Source: Acestrorhynchus altus (Eukaryota; Chordata; Actinopteri; Characiformes; Acestrorhynchidae). Taken from it: a DNA stretch of 64,000 nucleotides. Below are positions 55,386-64,000 of this stretch, one piece after another. Each line of letters starts with the position of its first letter. The stretch's first letter is position 1. The notes beneath the pieces are model-generated. The model made no database searches, had not been told where the DNA came from, and saw nothing but the letters and a program-made list of their open reading frames with translations. The translations under genes and the position numbers were made by a program. The stretch spans positions 5,713,094 through 5,777,093 of the forward strand of contig CM067505.1 in NCBI GenBank assembly GCA_034509495.1. The letters are read 5' to 3'.

Positions 55386-56880
55386 GATAATGCAGAGTTC
55401 TATTCAAATGGTTTCCTTTTAACATTTTTTTAACCAATTAATTGATCAGCTGATATAAAAACTGAGATATGAAGGGATTTGAAATCACCATTTACGTACA
55501 TAGAAGGTCTTAAATGTGAAAGACAGTGAATGGCCCTTTAATTACAGTAATACAGGATAAACTGGTTAACTGATACACAACCATGGTTTAGTATCAACAC
55601 GTCAACAATAACCTTTGTTTTTGTCCTGATGTGTCCTGTTGCTCTTTGGACTCCTTTACACAGCTTTACACTGGGTCACTTCATGTGACTAGTATCTGAA
55701 ATGGTTCCTGGTAAGATTTCAACCACATGCATTTACACCTGGTATTCAAATGTGTCTCAGGTTTGCTGTAGGAATGAATATGCAAATCCACTTGTTTCAC
55801 AGCAACCACTTGTTTGCTCTGCCTCTTCTTGTGCTGTGCTGAAGATGGTTGCTACCTTGAAAGTCACAATTGTACAGGCATTAATGCATTTCTACAGGCT
55901 CAGGGGAAGGCACAGCTTTGTCAGTCCATGTGGACAAGAAAATAAATGAATTTGTACTGCACGGGGAGGAGTACAAATAGAAATATCAGATCATTATCAG
56001 TATCGGATGATCCTCTACATTTCAACATCGGTATCAGAATTAAAAAGGAAGAATGGATAGAGTGCCAGTTCTATTTATCATACTCTCTGTTAGTCCTGGA
56101 AGAATGTAGGCAAATATTGATTTTTTTTTTTCCACACAGAGATTAAATCACACTATCACTTGGGGTTTTCCATTAAACATTGTTATTTCCTAGTGTGCCA
56201 TTAGTACTTTAGATGATTAGGTGCCTCTAGCTGGTTTGATAGTGGTGGGTGGTTTATCCTTAACTGGTTATGTAATAGTGACTAAACATCTGTGTAGACC
56301 CCAAACATACAATCCTGTGTAGACCCCAAACATACATATGTGGATATTTCTGAGAACAGACCTTTCCACACCTTCTCTAAGACGTGAACATTTCTGGCTG
56401 AATCTCAAACAGCATGTCACTCTATATATAAGGCTTTACATAAGGCAAAAAACTACGTCTACATGCTGATTTCAGATTTTAACATGAATTAATGTAAATA
56501 TGGTTCTATTAATTAAATAAATATAATATAAGTGTCATGACTTGCATAGAACATGTAAAAATGTCAAAGGTAAAATGTCAAACATGGTAAAAAATGTTTT
56601 ACATAATGTAGAACAGCAAATATTTACCCAAATTTTATTAATATAAAAATAAATATATACTTTAGTTGAACAACAACGAAAGTACTATGTTTCTCTGCAT
56701 CTGTGAACAAAAGCATATGTCTCTGAATTTTTATGGGGACATGAATTTTGCCCATTATGTCTAGTTGAGGTTTGTATTTGGAGCATTACAGCTAACTTCT
56801 ACTGTGTGTGGGATGTACTCTGTTCACCAGCAGGCGATAAAATAAAAGTGAATCCTGTGATGGAAGCATTTACTTTCCAT
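55386..56880. other. Upstream DNA without recognised genes
   Basis: AT-rich. A direct repeat 'gtgtagaccccaaacata' occurs twice at 56295-56336. Nothing else is recognised. Confidence 0.5.
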
Positions 56881-56884
56881 TTAC

Positions 56885-57190
56885 ATGCAGGTGTTATTGC
56901 ACAGTAGGACAGTGCACCACCACTCCAAAGTGATAAATCTTCCATAAGGTCTTTTGTGGTCAAACCAAGTCTGTTATTGGCCGTAGAATTTATCTTATGA
57001 ACAGTAATTTCTATCTTGGTCTTCTAGACCTGAACTATGATTGCTGCCGGTCCTGTTAAAAGGCAGTTCTTCATTTCATTATGAACTGAGGAAATGATAA
57101 TCCTGAAAAATTTTGCAATGTTTATATAGACATCTCCTTCTTTGTGGGTATCAATTATTTAATAATAAAATATTTCCAGGTTCTGAGCAG
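56885..57190 (-). mobile_element. Tc1-like transposase N-terminal fragment
   Basis: 'gcacagtaggacagtgcacc', 'accactccaaagtgataaat', 'ggtcttttgtggtcaaacca', 'atcttggtcttctagacctg', 'cattatgaactgaggaaatg' and 'tctttgtgggtatcaatta' are the reversed 5' coding half of the same lineage as 48050. Confidence 0.75.
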
Positions 57191-58564
57191 TTTTGAGAGA
57201 TCAGATTTGTGGATGGTCCAAGTTTACGTATGGTTCTTCTTTCCTATTTTTAATTGTATTAAACATAACACATATATTTATCTAATCTAAAACGTTTACA
57301 TAAAAAAGCCATTATGTCCATTGGAGATGAGGACATAATGTTCATCTTGTAGGTACTTAATCATTTACAGTAGCAGGAATGAACTTTATTTGATTTCAAT
57401 TGACATAATGCACCGTAATGTAATGGCCAATCAAATGCTTTACATATCATTTTGTCAAATAATTTCGCATTGCTTTGAAAGTGTGGCAGAACTAGCTTCA
57501 GGTCTGGCTTGGTTTTACTGTGGGAGCTGCTTCAGTGATAGTGTGGCAGCTTTAACTTGATTTTTGCACCTTAAGGTCTTTTCACATTAGCACACATCAC
57601 TTGGTTGACATGGACTGACAGCCAGCCACACTGTTTAAAAATGCATGGTGTGCTGGAAATGCTCACTAGCTTAAACATCGCTTTGTAACCACCAGCTTAA
57701 AAAAAGAGTCCCATCACTGCAGCACTGAATGCTCATGTAGCCAGAAAAACACAGAAATAAAGCTTAATTCCCTTAAATTACAGGCCCAGTTTACCCTCTA
57801 ATAACCTAAAACCAGTCCAGTCAAATCAGCCAGCTGTTTACTTCCCATGCAGAACGTTTACTCCCATACAGGCGCACTATCTATAGTGTGGTAAGACACA
57901 ATCCACCCTTTACTCCACAGAGCTCCAGGTTCATTACTGTGTCCTCACTGGGTGCATTCATACACTTAGAACGTGCGGCTGTGCTCAGACCAAGAGTGGT
58001 ATCTCCCCATCTTAAGCGGTAGGACTGTTAGCAATCAGGCAACATTAGAGCACACTGTCAGAGTGAAAAATAGCCTGCATGTGCATGGCTGAACTGGGAA
58101 TACTACTCTAGGGGTTTGGGAGCGCCATAGGAGCCTGAACAATGGAGTGAGTGGAGCACCTGCACCCCCACTTTTATTGGGGGATTGGGGGAGGGGGTGA
58201 AACTACATTTCCTGCTCCCACTCTTTGAAATTGAATGAAAAAAAATTTTTTTTCAGTGTAATTGACTGTGTAAGCAAAATTAACTGTGCTTAACAAAATT
58301 ACTTAACACAATTATTTAACCCTTTGAGCCCTTGCCTATTATTCAGTTATTAAACTTAAAATTATTCAGCTTAATTAAGGAGAATTGAGTTACCGTTCAG
58401 TAATTACTGTGCATTACTAGGTAACGGAAAGTAATGAGGTTACAAAGAGGTAGGAACTTCTTATACCATGGGTCAATATACAGGCCCTCAGGGTTTAGGG
58501 AAAGAAATTTGATCAGTTCCCAATAAAACAAGGTACTCATTAAATGAGAATGAGCAGAGAGAAT

Positions 58565-58815
58565 GTGTATACTGTGGTGTTTGGAAGCATGTAAACTCTG
58601 CAGATTTATCTATATTTCTGCATAATGTGACCTAAAACTTCATCTGATTTGACACAAGTCCTAAAACTAGATAAGGAGAACCAAATGGCAAACAAATGAG
58701 GCACAAATGTTCCACTTGCTCAGTGATTGATGGAGGAAAATGATCCACTATTACTTATCTTTGTTTTCAGTATCTGGAGTGACCGTCTCTGTGCAGCACT
58801 TGGAGGAATTATAGA
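58565..58815 (-). mobile_element. 3' end and terminal repeat of a Tc1-like element
   Basis: 'tatatttctgcataatgtga', 'cctaaaacttcatctgattt', 'acacaagtcctaaaactaga', 'taaggagaacc' and 'gaggaaaatgatccactatt' match the noncoding 3' end of the lineage seen at 1240, followed by 'ttcagtatctggagtgacc' (its C-terminal codons). Only the terminus remains. Confidence 0.75.
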
Positions 58816-58819
58816 AATG

Positions 58820-61600
58820 AACATCTTCAGCTCTGTTATGTTTGTGGGTTTCCTCCCCTACTGGTTTCAGACATTGTTTAGCAATATGTATGAACATGTG
58901 TATCAGTTCTATTCTCCACATAGTGTATAATGTACTCCTAAAACAAGGCGCTCGTTTATTTATATGAGCCAATTAGCTGTAACACTGTGGAGCTAATGAT
59001 ATTGAAATGAACAGGGCTGGTTAACAGAAACAATACTGAGGTCTCCTCAAACAGCTTGTTCAGGTGGTTGTTTGGTTGTGATCCATAATTCTGTTGCACT
59101 TTAACTTTTTCACTTTTTACATGGTACTGGGTTCTTCTCTTTGTCACTGTGTCCAAAGTGAAAGCCAGACTACTGATGTGTGTGTTGAGAAAGGATACAT
59201 TTTTCAGCCGTACTGTCTAGACAGTGACAGCAGAACAACTCACAAGCAAAACTTGAACGTCTCTTTGTCTAAACAAATCCGAAGCGCTGGAGGTGACTCT
59301 TGTTTCCTGGATGAAGATTCAGAGAACCAACTATTTTTGGAATTGACCTTCAGCCTTGCCATTAGCTGGACAAGAACTTTGCTCCTCTATTTATACCCAT
59401 CAGGCAGCCATGAAGGTTTCTACAGTTGCCTGTTGGTTCTTCAGGTGGACAACATAGGGGGAGCAGAATTTGGTATGGAGGGGGATGGGCGAGAAAAATG
59501 AATGAATGGGTGTGTTCCTAACATCTCTTTTTCAGGTGGAACACAATGGTGTTAGGTGACAACGAGACCACGAGAGGACTAACAATGGCATTGTATGGAG
59601 GTTAAGAGTGAGAGAAAGCTGTTTTGTGTTTAGGAAACTCAGTAACAACTGATTGAACAAACAGTTACGGTTCTCTCACACACACACTCACACACACACA
59701 CACACACACACACAAAGCACTCATGTGACATTTAATATGCAGTTCTGAGAACAGTGCAGCCCTCCCTATAGTGTTGTAATGCTCCTTTCTAATTTCAAGC
59801 ACATTAAAATATTAATAAAAAAACTCCCACTGCCTCTTCTTAGAAAAAACGTGTTCATAACCATACTCAATGTTCCATGAAACCCCTTGAACCGAAGAAT
59901 TCACGCAGCAACAAAAGGCACACAGACAGAGGTCTGTTAATAGCATGATTGGTATATTGAGTGTTTACTGTACCAACATTATATTATGCAACAACAGAAA
60001 TGGTGTAATGGTGACCCTAAATGGCAGATAAGCCTTTGTAATGGCCACAGTGGACGCATGCCTCAGGCTAAAACCCTCCACACCACGGTTTGTTGAGACT
60101 AGACCCGTCAGTTCACAGCAGCAGCAGCTGAAACAACAGCAGGGGTGCAAACAGTCCACTGAAAGCAGTGGAAGTGAAGGGTTTTTTGGACTCCAGGGCA
60201 TTTCAACTGCTCTTTTTCATTGTGGAGGGACCACTCTCCTTCTTGTACCTCAGGACTGGTAAAAGCAGTTGCGTTGAGGTCCATAAAAAGTTCGTTTTTA
60301 TTCTTATTAATCCAATTTTATGATCAATGTGTATCATGGGCCCAGTGTAGGGTGCTGCTACACTAGGTGATGCTGGCACCTCTAATGTTCAGAAACAAGA
60401 AGTTATCCAAAAAGGAATAAGAATATTGTTGATAATTTTAATTACACTTTTTTTTACTCATGAAAATCAGAAATTCAGAATCTCAAGTTATTAAGGCTTG
60501 GAAAAATTGCTAATCAGTAAACTAACAAAGGCATAAAATATGTCACTTTACATCATGAATATAACATATATGGCAGTTCTGCACTTTACGGGCAGTTACA
60601 TGCTGTTTTCTAGGCTTCATATCTCAGGATCAGAGTAACCTACAGACATAATACACATAACAAACTACAAGACTTACCATTTCTTACCATGCAGCATGTA
60701 TAACAAATTATCAGCGAGTTATTCAGCTCACAAAACAGATCAGATTTGCTTGTTTCCATCTGAATTAAATCGAAATAAATGCCTGTATGCAGACTTCAAC
60801 TGATCAGCGAGAGTGGGCGGGGCTAATGATATTGCCAACCCATATTGGGTTTGCTGTCTTTTTTTGCTCACATAATGTTTAAATTTCAGAATTTAAGTTC
60901 TGAGAAGTGACAATACTTATACACACATAATATAATTATATCAATAATATAAATACTTTATTTTTTTAAGGGTTTTAAAAGTTAAATTAAATCGAAGGTT
61001 AAATTGAACCAAAAACTTGAACCTGAGAATAATAGTAATTGTGGTCATGGGTCACGTGGCGCAGTAGCCTTTTAAGGATAAAAACAAGAGCTATGAAATG
61101 AGAATATGGAAATGACTAAAATCGAAGGCTTGTCGATCATGTGAAGCATCACTTGGACAAAGAAATGATCTGAGCTGGTATGTGAGCTGTAAGGGTCATA
61201 CAAGCTGAGGTCTAGGGGAGAGCCGGTGAAGTGAGACAGTTCTCGTCAGGTGCTAGGTTAAAAGCTAACTCTTTCAGACCCTACTATGATTTTTAACCCC
61301 TCCTTTACAGACTGTCTTTCTGTGCTACACCAGATTATTTCTCCCCCATGTCCCGAGCTGCCCCTGCTGCATTGGTTCATGCCCACTCATGATGCTTTAT
61401 CCAGATGGATCTACCCAGGTTTCCACTCATCCCACATTTGAGACTCCACTGCCAGTTTATGAACGTTGAACCTGCCTGGACTTCCATATTAACACTAAGC
61501 TTGTATCCTACTCTCACTCACATTCTCACATAACTCATTCTCACCCACACACAGCATGCTCACTCTATTATCTATAGTTCTTTATTGTTTTACATCTCTT
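58820..61600. other. Upstream DNA without convincing genes
   Basis: Contains the CA repeat at 59677 and a Gln-rich frame at 60041-60262 (SSQQQQLKQQQ). That frame has no splice or start context that I trust. Confidence 0.5.
59677..59714. repeat. (CA)n microsatellite
   Basis: A CA run with one CTCA interruption. Confidence 0.9.
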
Positions 61601-61604
61601 TGTG

Positions 61605-61790
61605 CTTTATGTCTGTGCTATCCGGTGTCGAGGAGGATGGCTTCCCCTTTTCAGCCTTGGTTCCTGTCAAGGTTTCTTCCTCTTAGCCTGAGGGAGTTTC
61701 TCCTCAACACTGTTTCCACTGGCTCGATTGATTGATTGATCGATTGATCGATTGATTGATTTTCAGCTACCTGACATCAGATTGTCTTAA
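61605..61790 (+). mobile_element. Non-LTR retroposon-like 3' segment, copy 1, with GATT tract
   Basis: 'tcgaggaggatggcttcccc', 'cttggttcctgtcaaggttt', 'cttcctcttagcctgaggga' and 'gtttctcctcaacactgttt' are words of a very common fish 3' tail. It is followed by a (GATT/GATC)n run at 61725-61761. Confidence 0.65.
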
Positions 61791-61924
61791 CTGGACACAG
61801 TGAGGGCATCAACAATTACATATAGTGTTAATATTTTACATATGTTAGACTAGGATATGACATGCTGCTGTCATATCATAGTGACATTAACCCGACAATA
61901 ATAGCAGAGGCTCTAACTATTCAC

Positions 61925-61978
<54 letters not shown>
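61925..61978. repeat. (ATT)18 trinucleotide microsatellite
   Basis: A pure TAT/ATT run lies between two related retroposon-like tails. It translates as a tyrosine run in one frame, which I regard as noncoding. Confidence 0.95.
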
Positions 61979-62074
61979 TTTATCTTTACTGTTACGGTCA
62001 CTGCTATGATTATTTCAGTGCACATAACAGCAGACATGTGGTGGTACAATACATTTTTCTGCATTATTTATTAG

Positions 62075-62290
62075 TGGTTTTGCCCAGAGATTGAGTTCCC
62101 CCTTATGAGTCTGGTTCCTCCCAAGGTTTCTTCTTTCAGACAGTTTTCCCTAGCCACTGTTGCCTGTTGCTTCCACTGGAGGTTTATGTTAATCTTTTTG
62201 TTTTGTTTTGTTTTGGGGTTTTTTTTTTTGCTGTATTACCGTAAAGTTGTCTTATGACATCAGTGGTAAAAAGTGCTATACAAAGAATTT
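62075..62290 (+). mobile_element. Non-LTR retroposon-like 3' segment, copy 2
   Basis: 'ttcccccttatgagtctggt', 'tcctcccaaggtttcttctt', 'gttgcctgttgcttccactg', 'taaagttgtcttatgacatc' and 'aaaaagtgctatacaaag' give the full order of landmarks of the tail, including its 3' end. Confidence 0.7.
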
Positions 62291-63211
62291 TGATGATGAA
62301 GATGATAATGATGATGATGATTTTCTCCCCCATCCAGAGTGACATAATTACTGTTTATACATCACAGTAAAATACTTAATAAATACCTTCTTTGGCACCT
62401 CTTAAACTTCACAAAAAGGGTTCTCTACAAATTAAAAGACTTTTCCTAGAACCATATGTCTGTTTAAGAGAGCAGTTGATCTCTTCACACAACCCAAAGT
62501 TTGCTTCCTTAGGTTTACACTGGAGCCAAGAGTAACATATATTTGTAGCCTACTAATGTATAAAATGTGTGACTAAGTCATTTCACATGTTCCTACAACT
62601 AACAGAGTAGCTCATATGGTTCTTTGACTCTTATAAAATGGGTAAAAGTAGTCATAATACAGGCCTAAATATGACTGCAGCTATTGGTTTTATCTATGTC
62701 GTTTAGACAATATTACATTCCATAGTGTCAGAAATTACATAAGCAGGTCTGGATGAGATTATTTAACAACTCAATGAGATTTGAGAGGAGATCATGTTGG
62801 GTTAGACATGGCGTTTTCACAGATTTTGTTGACGTTGTCATTACTTATTAGTTCTATTATCCTTTTAGCTCCAGTGCCAAACTAAAGATGCCGTCTCAAG
62901 GCACCAAACATGTCTTGGTTGATTCATCACATTTGACCTGTGGGTGAAAAAAATAATAAAATAAACTGTAAATCTGGTTTGTAACACGGCTTGTTGTGAC
63001 AGTCATAAGAAGTAACCTGCAGTGTTGTCAGACCCCTGGAGAGGCATTTAACTCTCAGACTAAGAGCCTTCACTCATCAAGCTGCCAACATACTCCATAC
63101 ATGGTACCCTCATGCAAAATTAATCATTTTTGAAAGCACACAGAACACTGAGCAATGAACATGAAAAACTGTCAAACCACGAACAATGTCAAAACAACGA
63201 TGCAGATCCGA

Positions 63212-63274
63212 GGTTCTGCATCCTGGTCCTAGATTACCGCTGCCCCACAGGTTTTAGGACCAGGATACAGAACC
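63212..63274. repeat. Strong hairpin of two 20-bp arms
   Basis: Arm ggttctgcatcctggtccta (63212-63231) pairs with taggaccaggatacagaacc (63255-63274) at 19 of 20 positions, with a 23-bp loop. It looks like a collapsed MITE with just the two ends left. Confidence 0.85.
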
Positions 63275-63290
63275 AATAATGTAGATGTTA

Positions 63291-63340
63291 ATATTATATT
63301 ATATTATATTATATTATATTATATTATATTATATTATATT
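63291..63340. repeat. (ATATT)10 pentanucleotide repeat
   Basis: Ten exact ATATT units lie 16 bp after a strong hairpin. Confidence 0.95.
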
Positions 63341-64000
63341 AATACTCTGGCCAAATAAATTGAATCCCCAAATAAAACACATTTTTCTGGTTTCACCAGT
63401 ATTGTACCATCATCAGAATGGATTTACTACTCGGTATGGATTTACTACTTGGTATGGATAGTAAATAAAATCATTATTTGCACTGTAGACGAAAAGCATA
63501 AATGTCATTTTGCCTTGGTGCTCAATGCACAACAGGGGATAAAATGCAAAAATGCAACTACAATGAAATTTATTTGACAACATGCCTAACCCATTATGCT
63601 TAGCTTATCAGCATCAGAAAAATGTAATATTTTTATTATAACAATTTATGACTGATGATTCAGTTCATTTATGCTATCACAGTTGTTCACTATCACCACA
63701 CTGTTCCTTCCTACTGGTTATATTTTTTAATTGAAGGAACAAACACACCTACAGTCAGGAATTTAGGAAGTGTAGCTTAAATATTACTGGTTTTAATGGT
63801 AGATTTGAGAACACGTACATGAAAATCTGAAGCCTGTAAAATGCTTTTGAGCTAAGAAATACAGCACTAAGTAGAAGACCTCAGATTTGTTCACATTGCC
63901 AAGGTGGGTAATACTGAAAGGAGCTGAGCTTCCCTGACTCGGTGTCATAAAAGCCCAGAAAGAGGAGCTGAATGATACTGTTGTGGGTGAATATGGAAGA

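Noticed and set aside
60041..60262. Gln-rich frame (SSQQQQLKQQQ) as an exon
   Set aside because: No convincing splice sites or homology. A short CAG-rich stretch explains it.

Overview
The window looks like nuclear DNA of a ray-finned fish, most likely an ostariophysan (characin, catfish or knifefish relative). The evidence is the repeat content. It has many long CA/TG microsatellites, decayed Tc1-like transposons of several lineages, a palindromic repeat whose arms begin near 'cagccataacatta' (familiar to me from ostariophysan genomes), L2-type retroposon tails and small inverted-repeat elements. I find no prokaryotic genes, CRISPR arrays, rRNA or tRNA genes.

One real gene is supported, and it occupies most of the window on the minus strand. 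I reconstruct nine coding exons, in transcript order: 53334-53179, 39460-39407, 34135-34029, 32702-32581, 30854-30692, 20629-20548, 18387-18339, 18165-18089 and 9193-9065. All have consensus GT/AG borders. The phases fit across all eight junctions, giving 939 nt (313 codons) with no stop. The protein has a basic N-terminal segment, a DEP domain (about residues 79-170) closest to that of the cAMP/Rap exchange factors EPAC1/EPAC2, and the 'ILQMKALERL..TV..ELAA' segment that follows DEP in EPACs. After that, where EPACs carry a cyclic-nucleotide-binding domain, it has a short acidic linker. This fits the cyclic-nucleotide-independent relative RAPGEF5 (a fish rapgef5 copy). The catalytic half (REM, RA-like and CDC25 domains) is not here and should lie beyond position 1.

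Layout: 1-9064 is intron 9 (Tc1 remnants, a (TG)32 tract and an approximately 84-bp tandem array). 9065-18165 holds exon 9, a 48-bp telomere-like minisatellite, the interrupted palindromic element and exon 8. 18339-34135 holds exons 7 to 3 with large introns full of Tc1 relics and microsatellites. 34136-53178 is introns 2 and 1 with exon 2. 53179-54000 is exon 1 in a CpG-rich, GA-repeat-bearing promoter region. 54000-64000 is upstream DNA with minisatellites and retroposon tails and no convincing gene.

The most distinctive features are the CA/TG dinucleotide repeats just inside the 5' splice sites of four of the nine exons, three tandem-repeat arrays inside introns (two of them next to exons), and nested or rearranged repeat structures. 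I see no convincing new multi-gene system. Most of the window is ordinary fish intron and repeat DNA.
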